From Methanobacteriota archaeon (lineage in GTDB: Archaea; Halobacteriota; Methanocellia; Methanocellales; Methanocellaceae), in the NCBI GenBank assembly GCA_023436075.1, contig JAEZKS010000084.1:1-13689 (forward strand): 13,689 nt of DNA, given 5' to 3'. Both the position numbers and the translations under genes were made by a program. The notes beneath the pieces were generated by a model. The model was not told the origin of the DNA. It worked only from the letters and a program-made list of their open reading frames with translations, and searched no databases. This document shows positions 7,662 through 13,008 of the stretch, one piece after another; position 1 is the first letter of the stretch; the number at the start of each line of letters is the position of its first letter.

Positions 7662-8441
7662 TCAGCGCTTGTGATCAGCTACGATAAAGCAGCAGCGATC
7701 GTGGCCCATTGCGTAGCACTCGGTCTCCTCGATCGCCTGTTCCTCTCCGAAGTGAGCGAAGAAGACTCCACTCAGCATGCCATGGTCGAAGGCGCAGGCG
7801 GGGCGGCCCAGCAGCGGAAGCTCGGCACATTCGAAGCAATCGTAGACATAGATAGTCAATGGATCACGAGAGCCGATCACCATCCGGCCGAGCCCGTGTG
7901 CGGCCCAGAACTTCGAGAGGTTACGGAGCATCTCTTCCTGATCCGGGCTGCCGATGTAAACGTACAGCGCCCCTCCGAGCCGGTATCCGGCATCGGAGAG
8001 TACCGGGTCAATGTTGATCCCCTGCAGGCAAAGCTCTACCCGGATCGTCCGGAACATGATCTTGAAGAAATCGATGACGTCGGGCACGCCTTTGCGCGAC
8101 AGGAGCTCGCGGATGTCATCTTCGAGTACGTGATCTTTCTGCAACCCGCCCAGGTAGCTCGAATTGATGAAAAAGATCTTTTTCCTTCTGTCATGGGAAT
8201 CAAGTCTGGACCCGATAATCCCTTCCTGAATCATGTCATTCAAGTGGACAGATACCGTGGATTTCGCGCGGCCAGTGCCTTCCACGATTTCCTCGAAGGG
8301 CATTTCCCGGTCCTTCAGCATGGCGATGATCTTTACCCGTACCGGGCTATCCACGGCGCGGATTCCTTCAGCCGTGGAAAACAGCTCGATCGGCTCATTG
8401 TCTCCTGTCTCTGCCCTGATCACATTTTTAATACGGCTCAT
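7662..8441 (-). CDS. msvR: MsvR-type redox-responsive transcription regulator (ArsR-like HTH + V4R)
   Basis: A 259-residue regulator. Residues ~18-95 form an ArsR-like winged helix (TAEGIRAVDSPVRVKIIAML, then TGRAKSTVSVHLNDM and a basic wing DSHDRRKK). Residues ~125-255 form a V4R domain with cysteines at 138, 202, 205, 216, 242, 250 and 251. This two-domain layout is that of MsvR, the methanogen-specific V4R regulator, whose V4R cysteines are known to make DNA binding redox dependent in Methanosarcina and Methanothermobacter. The start is ATG at 8441; the frame stays open to 8582, but those 47 codons run through the promoter and operator and are not expected to be translated. The promoter contains a TTCG-N8-CGAA repeat like the MsvR box found upstream of msvR genes, which supports both identity and autoregulation. 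The known M. thermautotrophicus gene is divergent from an oxidative stress operon; here the divergent side has no protein gene. Confidence 0.85.
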   Translation of the reverse strand: MSRIKNVIRAETGDNEPIELFSTAEGIRAVDSPVRVKIIAMLKDREMPFEEIVEGTGRAKSTVSVHLNDMIQEGIIGSRLDSHDRRKKIFFINSSYLGGLQKDHVLEDDIRELLSRKGVPDVIDFFKIMFRTIRVELCLQGINIDPVLSDAGYRLGGALYVYIGSPDQEEMLRNLSKFWAAHGLGRMVIGSRDPLTIYVYDCFECAELPLLGRPACAFDHGMLSGVFFAHFGEEQAIEETECYAMGHDRCCFIVADHKR

Positions 8442-8480
8442 GCTCGATGAACGATCTTTAAACCGCAAGATACATATACC

Positions 8481-8524
8481 TATTGTTCGCATATAATAGA
8501 ATGTTCGTGTAATAACGAACAATA
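8481..8524 (-). promoter_or_regulatory. msvR promoter with MsvR-type operator boxes
   Basis: The core operator is at 8504-8519: TTCG, 8 bp, CGAA, with five matched bases per arm (TTCGT/ACGAA), close to the TTCGTA-N4-TACGAA motif I recall for MsvR. It extends to TGTTCG (8502-8507) and CGAACA (8516-8521). A further TATTGTTCG at 8481-8489 is the perfect inverse of CGAACAATA at 8516-8524. Between them, 8490-8500 reads as TCTATTATATG on the minus strand (TATA for msvR) and CATATAATAGA on the plus strand. Bound protein would cover the TATA box, so repression of msvR is the simplest reading. A second TATA-like element lies at 8469-8480. Confidence 0.72.
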
Positions 8525-8670
8525 CGACTTTCAACCGCGAAGATGCTCCGGGCAGGCAGGCGGGAATGTCTGTCCGCGGCATCTATGCTTATCATTTATG
8601 GGGTATAACACAGGCATGCGGGGAGAAATACGGAACATTCCGGCTCCTCCATGCCTTCATAGTCTTTTTT
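8520..8670 (+). ncRNA. Candidate structured small RNA divergent from msvR
   Basis: Two strong hairpins and a T-tract stand in a row on the plus strand. Hairpin 1: 8541-8558 with 8567-8584, 17 pairs (14 Watson-Crick, 3 G-U) and one mismatch around an 8-nt loop. Hairpin 2: GGCATG 8613-8618 with CATGCC 8650-8655, then 8620-8625 with 8644-8649 (one G-U, one bulged C), capped by CGGAA/TTCCG at 8631-8642. TTTTTT at 8665-8670 follows. All G-U pairs would be A-C mismatches on the minus strand, so the structure favours plus-strand RNA. A TATA-like CATATAATA at 8490-8498 would give a start near 8520. A 21-codon frame from ATG 8543 to TAA 8608 exists and could make this a short mRNA. No known RNA family recognised; ends are approximate. 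Confidence 0.45.
8613..8670 (+). terminator. Hairpin plus T6 tract ending the candidate RNA
   Basis: The three-part stem 8613-8655 is followed 9 nt later by six T residues within AGTCTTTTTTATAG. No protein gene on the plus strand ends nearby, so this terminator-like signal implies a non-coding or very short transcript starting between the msvR promoter and here. Confidence 0.5.
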
Positions 8671-8759
8671 ATAGTCGTTCCTTAAAGGTTTAAAACTCTG
8701 TTTTCGCTGGATGCAACGAATGTGGCGGTAGTTAAAAAAGGCTTAGTGTTCTGTTTCAG

Positions 8760-8907
8760 CGTCTCTGCGGTCTCTGCGCCGTCTCTGCGCGCTCTGCGAG
8801 AATAAAACTGTTCTCTGGTGCTCGACGCATAGCCTGAAACAGGACATCGCCGCCAACCTGGTAGTACAATGCGACGAACGGTATTCCCGCAGAGTTCGCA
8901 GAGACGG
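8760..8907. repeat. Inverted pair of CTCTGCG-type short repeats
   Basis: The left arm has four near-tandem units of GTCTCTGCG: 8761-8769, 8770-8778, 8781-8789 and a shortened unit at 8791-8798. The right arm, 8888-8907, carries the same units on the opposite strand (CGCAGAG, then CGCAGAGAC). The segment 8779-8804 and the reverse complement of 8883-8907 agree at about 22 of 25 positions. Similar CTCTGCGTCTCTGCG-type intergenic repeats are widespread in prokaryotic genomes. The ~75-bp centre is not coding. Origin and mobility are unknown. Confidence 0.6.
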
Positions 8908-9068
8908 TTATAGAATAAAAAACGTGCCCCAAAACATATGAAACCTTTCGCAAACAACTATAAGCGATCGTGCGGTCTGCACAAAAGAGATGTGAATAGC
9001 TATATGCTTTTATGAAAATCTAAAAAATAGTTTCTCGTTTTTGCGACTTCTTTCGAATGGTCTCCCCA

Positions 9069-9233
9069 TCAGGCCATGAAGCTCCATCCGAACAGCGATC
9101 TCAGTGGCGTATCCTGTAAATTGACTATCAGAATGACGATCACGAACCACAGCCATATCAGCGCCAGCACGAGAAGCGGCGCCGCTTTCAGGATCAACCG
9201 ACGATACCTGCTGACCAATCCTGTACTATCCAT
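9069..9233 (-). CDS. Small single-pass membrane protein (54 aa)
   Basis: A short gene easily missed by length cut-offs. The 54-residue product starts MDSTGLVSRYRRLILKAAP, continues with one long hydrophobic helix (residues ~18-42, rich in Leu, Val, Ile and Trp) and ends DTPLRSLFGWSFMA. The basic RYRRLILK before the helix predicts the N-terminus inside. ATG 9233 is the only possible start because a TGA codon lies immediately upstream in frame. A minus-strand TATA-like TATGTATAAT at 9261-9270 is about 30 bp before the ATG, so the mRNA would be nearly leaderless, which fits the absence of a clear SD. A perfect 16-bp palindrome sits between. No family is recognised. It diverges from the histidine kinase gene, with 206 bp between the two starts. 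Confidence 0.62.
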   Translation of the reverse strand: MDSTGLVSRYRRLILKAAPLLVLALIWLWFVIVILIVNLQDTPLRSLFGWSFMA

Positions 9234-9244
9234 TCATCCATACC

Positions 9245-9260
9245 TGCAGCAATTGCTGCA
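9245..9260. promoter_or_regulatory. Perfect 16-bp palindrome at the 54-aa gene promoter
   Basis: TGCAGCAATTGCTGCA is identical to its reverse complement. It lies directly downstream of the minus-strand TATA-like element (9261-9270), over the expected transcription start and 12 bp before the ATG at 9233. This is a classical repressor position. The cognate regulator is unknown. Confidence 0.5.
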
Positions 9261-9397
9261 ATTATACATAAGGGTCCATAAAGTCTTAAACTTAGCGATT
9301 ACTTGTCTAATATATAAATAATATTGTCACATAAAGGATAATTATTTTCCCATATGTGGCATTTTTATACAAATGCCCCGGTCCGGCTCTGAAATGG

Positions 9398-9406
9398 ATA
9401 TAAAAG
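9398..9406 (+). promoter_or_regulatory. TATA box of the histidine kinase gene
   Basis: GATATAAAAG is a strong archaeal TATA element about 40 bp before ATG 9440, giving a leader of roughly 10-15 nt with no SD. Just upstream a perfect 7-bp inverted repeat GGCATTT/AAATGCC (9358-9364 and 9371-9377, 6-bp spacer) could be an operator. Confidence 0.5.
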
Positions 9407-9439
9407 TTTAATACTGATTAGCTTTCCACTGCATATTGT

Positions 9440-10864
9440 ATGGATACCATCAGTGGCGACGCCACCTGCATCATCGACCGCAACGGCATCATCGTCTGGG
9501 CGAGCCAGGAATTCATCGGCCTTTTCTCGCACCGCGCATCGCCGGCTGGCATGTCGCTCAGCCAGCTTTTCCCGGGGCTCCCGGACGTCTGTCGGAACGG
9601 CATACAGGTGGAAGACCGGGATCGATACGGACGCCGGCGGCACTTCCAGGTGGAGTGCCGGCGGGTAAGCAGTGCGAGGGGCGATCCGGTGAGCGATGTG
9701 ATGGTCCTGCGTGACGTTACCCTGATGAGGCTGCTCAACGACATATCCCGTCTTGCGACGCAGGCAGGGACCCCCCGCGAGATGTTCGAGAAAGCACTCC
9801 TGCTCATCAAGGACTCCTGCGGCTACCTTGGCCTGGCAGGCTTCGCGGCCCGCGGTAACGAGATCGAGCAGGTCGCCAGCAAAGGCTGGACCGAGAAGCT
9901 CAAATCCATGATACGGATCGTGCCTATTGCACCGGATGCCCCTGCAATGGCCGGGCGGTGTGCATATCACCGGAAACAGCTCGTCACTACTATCGAGGAA
10001 TATTATCTGATGGAATCAGTCAAGGACGCCATCGAGCGGATCGGCGGCGAGTTCGTGGTCGCGACGCCGCTGATCGATCACGAGCGCCTTGCCGGCGTGC
10101 TGGTCGTGTTCCATGGACGGGCGCTATCGCAGGAAGAACTGGATACCCTGCAGACCATCTGCAACCAGCTCGCCGTTTCGCTGGACGTCCTGCTACGTGA
10201 GGCGGAGATGACCGGCCGGGCGGAGGATGCGTCGCTGGCTGTCGACCTGCTGTCCCACGAGCTGGCGCTGCACGACGTGATCATACGGGCGTGGGCGGAT
10301 ACCCCCGAGGACGAGAAGGCCAGACAGAGGGCCCTGAAAGCCCTGGCGCTTAATGATGAGGCCCTGCTCGACATCGGGGAGGCCGGCGACCCGGTAAGGG
10401 CGGCCCTGCGTACGATGACACTGTCCGACGCCGTCGGCAAGGCGATCGACGACGCACGGCTGATAGCGGCGCAGTCCAGCCGGAAGATCGATGCGACGGT
10501 GAAACTGGCGGATAGTGACACGGCAGTCAGAGCGCTGCTCCGGTATGCGCTGCGTAACCTGATGGTCAATAGCGTGAGGCATTCCACGTCGACATCTGCG
10601 GACGTGATCGTCCGGTCATCTTCTGACCGCGCAGGTGCGCTGAGGATCGAGGTAACCGATAACGGGCCAGGCGTGCCTGATGAGTTGAAATCGCAGGTGT
10701 TCCGGCGAAGTGAGCCAGACGGCCGGCGTGCCGGCCTTCACCTGGTCAAAAGGATCGTCAACCACTATGGCGGCCGGGTCTGGATCGAGGACCGCGTGCC
10801 AGGCAACCCCGCGAAAGGTGCCCGGGTCGTCATCATGCTGCCTCCGGAAACCGAGAAACGCTAA
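9440..10864 (+). CDS. Soluble PAS/GAF histidine kinase
   Basis: A 474-residue cytoplasmic sensor kinase with no membrane segment. Residues ~5-95 are PAS-like (ATCIIDRNGIIVWASQEFIGLF), ~100-255 GAF-like (FVVATPLIDHERLAGVLVVF), then a short dimerisation/phosphoacceptor segment and an HATPase domain (~360-470). The likely phosphoacceptor is His273 in LLSHELALHD; the usual following R-N-P-L is not kept. The N box has Asn373 and Asn377 (LRNLMVNSVRHS), G1 is DNGPG at 407-411, and G2 is GRRAGLHLVKRIV at ~428-440, so ATP binding looks intact. The C-terminal GGRVWIED and GARVVIMLP segments complete the fold. No response regulator gene is adjacent, common for archaeal orphan kinases. The ligand is unknown. 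Start ATG 9440 is the first codon after a TATA box ~35 bp upstream and gives a nearly leaderless mRNA. Confidence 0.88.
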   Translation: MDTISGDATCIIDRNGIIVWASQEFIGLFSHRASPAGMSLSQLFPGLPDVCRNGIQVEDRDRYGRRRHFQVECRRVSSARGDPVSDVMVLRDVTLMRLLNDISRLATQAGTPREMFEKALLLIKDSCGYLGLAGFAARGNEIEQVASKGWTEKLKSMIRIVPIAPDAPAMAGRCAYHRKQLVTTIEEYYLMESVKDAIERIGGEFVVATPLIDHERLAGVLVVFHGRALSQEELDTLQTICNQLAVSLDVLLREAEMTGRAEDASLAVDLLSHELALHDVIIRAWADTPEDEKARQRALKALALNDEALLDIGEAGDPVRAALRTMTLSDAVGKAIDDARLIAAQSSRKIDATVKLADSDTAVRALLRYALRNLMVNSVRHSTSTSADVIVRSSSDRAGALRIEVTDNGPGVPDELKSQVFRRSEPDGRRAGLHLVKRIVNHYGGRVWIEDRVPGNPAKGARVVIMLPPETEKR

Positions 10865-11086
10865 ATAGTTCTACGTCTTTCCTGTCGCTGCTTTCATCAT
10901 CGGCGGCAACGATTTTCCGATAGTCGTTAAAATGCAGGCACGGCGGCATGCAAAGGCTATACCTTCGGTAATATGATCTTTATAATACTTTCCTATGAAC
11001 TGCCACTTTTCCGCTCGATCAGTCATTGCACGCCTAAAAAATCGCTGTAAATAATGGGAATTGCACTTTTTTCCGCTTTTTACTAA

Positions 11087-11094
11087 TATAAATA
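11087..11094 (+). promoter_or_regulatory. TATA box of the purine permease gene
   Basis: TATAAATA within CTAATATAAATACTT predicts a start near 11115-11120 and a leader of about 100 nt. TTGCAC (11061-11066) and GTGCAA (11104-11109) flank it as inverted half-sites. Confidence 0.55.
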
Positions 11095-11132
11095 CTTTCC
11101 ACTGTGCAAACGTTTATGTAAGGCAAGGCCAA

Positions 11133-11210
11133 CCTACCATCCAGTGGTATATAGGCTGTACGGACAGGAGTCCCGGAGATATCCTTCGGGCTTTCGGCCG
11201 TACATGGAGG
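11133..11210 (+). promoter_or_regulatory. Structured 5' leader of the permease, candidate cis-regulatory RNA
   Basis: Hairpin A: CC 11133-11134 with GG 11154-11155 and TACCA 11135-11139 with TGGTA 11145-11149, leaving a 4-nt bulge. Hairpin B starts one base later: TGTACGG 11157-11163 pairs perfectly with CCGTACA 11198-11204 and encloses a second stem, AG(T)CCCG with CGGGCT (11169-11174 and 11187-11192 region). The SD TGGAGG is at 11205-11210, touching the closing strand of hairpin B, and ATG is at 11221. A competing local hairpin CTGT-ACGG-ACAG (11156-11167) would break hairpin B. The layout suits control of translation start, by ligand or protein. It does not match the purine riboswitch consensus known to me. 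Confidence 0.45.
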
Positions 11211-11220
11211 CATTATAACT

Positions 11221-12726
11221 ATGGCTTTTGAACAGGAAACTCCTAAAAGCACTGCAAAACCTGGTTCACTATCGGCATTTTTGGACAACTATTTCCATAT
11301 ATCTGAAAGAAAATCGACCATCTGGATCGAAATAATCGCAGGACTGACGACGTTCATGACGATGGCATACATCATCATCCTGAACCCGATCATCCTATCC
11401 GCAGGCGGGGCGACCGGCATCGACTTCGAGTTGGCCTTCGTCGGCACCTGCATCGCGGCCGCGGTCGCAACGATCGCCATGGGTCTATTCGCCAAGTACC
11501 CGTTCGCGCTGGCGGCGGGCATGGGGCTGAACTCGGTAGTTGCTTACGGCCTGATCCTGGGAATGGGCCTGACCTGGCAGCAGGCGATGGGTATCATCAT
11601 CCTCGAAGGTATCGTCATCACGGTCCTCGTGCTCACGAACCTGCGCGAAATGGTCATGAACGCCATCCCCCAGTCGCTGAAGCTGGCTATCGGCGCCGGC
11701 ATCGGCCTGTTCATCGCATTCGTCGGGTTCTACGACTCCAAGATCATGACGTCCAATCCGGTGACGCTGATACAGTTCGGCAACCTCACCAACCCGTTCG
11801 TCATGATAGCGATATTGACACTGTTTATCATCATCGCGCTGATGGCCCTGAAGGTACGGGGCAGCATCCTGCTGGGGATCATTATCTCGACCGTGATCGC
11901 GTTGGCAGCATGCCTGATCGCGAACCAGACAGGATATGCGTTCAACGCCTACGCCGTAGAGGGCGTGCCGACTTCCATCCAGGCACTGCCCGACGGCCTC
12001 AGCAACTTGCCGGCCGGCATTACGGGGCAGATCGTCGCGATGCCTGATCTCGGCGCATTCATCAACGTGATCGTCGATATCGTCAAGGCGATCCCGACGC
12101 TCCTGGACGACGTCGCGCTTATAAGCCTGATAGCGGTTATCCTTGCTGTCATGATGGTCGATTTCTTCGACACGATGGGCACGGTCGTCGCCGTCGGCGC
12201 GAAGGGAAACATGCTGGACAAGAACGGCAAGCTCCCGAAGCTGAACCGCGTACTGCTGGTCGACTCGCTCGCCGCAGTCGCCGGCGGTCTCTCCGGTGCT
12301 AGCTCGAACACGACCTATGTCGAGAGCGCGTCGGGCGTCGCCGCAGGCGGCCGGACCGGCCTGGCTGCGGTCGTCGTAGGCCTGCTGTTCCTCGTGGCGC
12401 TGTTCTTCGTGCCGCTAGGCTACCTTGTTCCGACGGCGGCCGCTGCGCCTGCGCTGATCATCGTCGGTTACCTGATGATCACGTCGATCAAGGACATTGC
12501 CTGGGACAAGGTCGAAGATGCGCTCCCCGCGTTCGTGACGATCGTAATGATGGTGTTCACCTTCAGCATCTCCAAGGGTGTCGGTGCGGGCTTCATCACC
12601 TACGTCGTCGTCAAGGTGTTCTCGGGCAAGTGGAAGGAAATCCATCCGCTGATGTGGCTGGCCGCGATCATGTTCGCGCTGTACTTCGTGTACGTCTCCG
12701 CGGTCGAGCCCACCTGGAACCTGTAA
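11221..12726 (+). CDS. AzgA/PbuG-type purine (adenine/guanine/hypoxanthine) permease
   Basis: A 501-residue NCS2-superfamily transporter that would import purine bases by ion symport across the cytoplasmic membrane. Family signatures are the N-terminal SERKSTIWIEIIAGLTTFMT segment, MAYIIILNP, GMGLNSVVAY (100-109), VDFFDTMGTVVAVG (313-326) and SSNTTYVESASGVAAGGRTG (361-380), where Glu368 in the TM10 region is part of the typical substrate site. About 12-14 hydrophobic helices span the chain, and length is at the upper end of the family (about 430-500). One variation is LAAGMGLN where many members have LAPGMGLN. The ATG at 11221 follows TGGAGG by 10 nt. A strong hairpin terminator comes right after the stop, so the gene is probably monocistronic. 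The exact base cannot be read from sequence; guanine/hypoxanthine and adenine types are alike. Confidence 0.92.
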   Translation: MAFEQETPKSTAKPGSLSAFLDNYFHISERKSTIWIEIIAGLTTFMTMAYIIILNPIILSAGGATGIDFELAFVGTCIAAAVATIAMGLFAKYPFALAAGMGLNSVVAYGLILGMGLTWQQAMGIIILEGIVITVLVLTNLREMVMNAIPQSLKLAIGAGIGLFIAFVGFYDSKIMTSNPVTLIQFGNLTNPFVMIAILTLFIIIALMALKVRGSILLGIIISTVIALAACLIANQTGYAFNAYAVEGVPTSIQALPDGLSNLPAGITGQIVAMPDLGAFINVIVDIVKAIPTLLDDVALISLIAVILAVMMVDFFDTMGTVVAVGAKGNMLDKNGKLPKLNRVLLVDSLAAVAGGLSGASSNTTYVESASGVAAGGRTGLAAVVVGLLFLVALFFVPLGYLVPTAAAAPALIIVGYLMITSIKDIAWDKVEDALPAFVTIVMMVFTFSISKGVGAGFITYVVVKVFSGKWKEIHPLMWLAAIMFALYFVYVSAVEPTWNL

Positions 12727-12737
12727 GCGCTTGAATT

Positions 12738-12759
12738 GGGCGGGCTTCCGCCCCTTTTT
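12738..12759 (+). terminator. Intrinsic-type terminator of the permease gene
   Basis: GGGCGG (12738-12743) pairs perfectly with CCGCCC (12748-12753) around a GCTT loop and is followed by CTTTTTC and further T-rich sequence. It begins 12 bp after the stop codon. This is the clearest terminator in the window. Confidence 0.8.
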
Positions 12760-12934
12760 CTTATTTTCATTACATCACTTTCATAGTTTCATCAGGCAGC
12801 ATTAAACTCGCTATTTCGCCCGACAGAGCGCCGGGACATTATTCGTGCTCATTAAAGCCCGCAGCGAAAAACTAAAGGGATATCGTGAAATCTGAACTGT
12901 CCTAAAGCATCTCTTCCAGATTTTTGATAAGTAT

Positions 12935-12949
12935 GGTTATCTGATAACC
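12935..12949. promoter_or_regulatory. Perfect GGTTATC-T-GATAACC palindrome upstream of the DUF5667 gene
   Basis: Two 7-bp arms around one base, lying 60 bp before ATG 13009. A further GATAA half-site is at 12926-12930. A GGCCG/CGGCC stem (12950-12954 and 12968-12972) follows at once. No strong TATA box stands out; ATTTTTGATAAG at 12919-12931 is the best weak candidate. Operator function is inference. Confidence 0.4.
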
Positions 12950-13008
12950 GGCCGCAGAGCAATGTGTCGGCCATGGGGGGTGGAACCGATCAAGATGCGA
13001 GGCAAACC

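Larger units (their letters stand above)
8442..9068. other. Long intergenic region between msvR and the 54-aa gene
   Basis: A 627-bp stretch with no convincing protein gene. In order it holds the msvR promoter and operators (8469-8524), the hairpin-rich candidate RNA (8520-8670), a block of CTCTGCG-type repeats in inverted arrangement (8760-8907), and AT-rich DNA (8910-9060). The last part includes a minus-strand T-tract at 9022-9027 that could end the 54-aa gene's transcript. Open frames across the repeat block are repeat translations, not genes. Confidence 0.6.
10865..11220. other. Regulatory intergenic region before the purine permease
   Basis: A 356-bp stretch with no gene. From 10865 to 10975 only weak stems are seen. 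Two similar promoter-like blocks follow: TATAATACTTTCC at 10981-10993 and TATAAATACTTTCC at 11087-11100. TTGCAC occurs at 11026-11031 and 11061-11066 with its inverse GTGCAA at 11104-11109, bracketing the second TATA box. The rest is the structured leader of the permease. Confidence 0.55.

Noticed and set aside
7599..8450. 283-aa plus-strand open frame opposite msvR
   Set aside because: It is a shadow of msvR; its translation is charged and repetitive with no recognisable fold, whereas the minus strand gives HTH and V4R domains.
8442..8582. 47-codon extension of MsvR from 8582
   Set aside because: It runs through the TATA box and MsvR operator and through a strong hairpin; MsvR proteins start near the MSRIKN position.
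8760..8798. CRISPR array from the tandem CTCTGCG units
   Set aside because: Units are 8-10 bp with no spacers of proper length and no cas genes.
8682..8957. 91-aa minus-strand open frame
   Set aside because: Much of it is a translation of the CTCTGCG repeats (an RRARRDGAETAE-type artefact seen for such repeats); no SD or domain.
9076..9321. 81-aa plus-strand open frame
   Set aside because: It is antisense to the 54-aa membrane protein gene, has no clear SD, and its second half crosses promoter elements.
11156..11167. Guanidine-II (mini-ykkC) riboswitch because of the CTGT-ACGG-ACAG hairpin
   Set aside because: That class needs two ACGR-loop hairpins; only one is present, and the gene is a purine permease, not a guanidine exporter.
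11110..11220. Classical purine riboswitch in the permease leader
   Set aside because: The three-way junction with kissing loops and its conserved core bases are not visible; the leader forms two serial hairpins instead.
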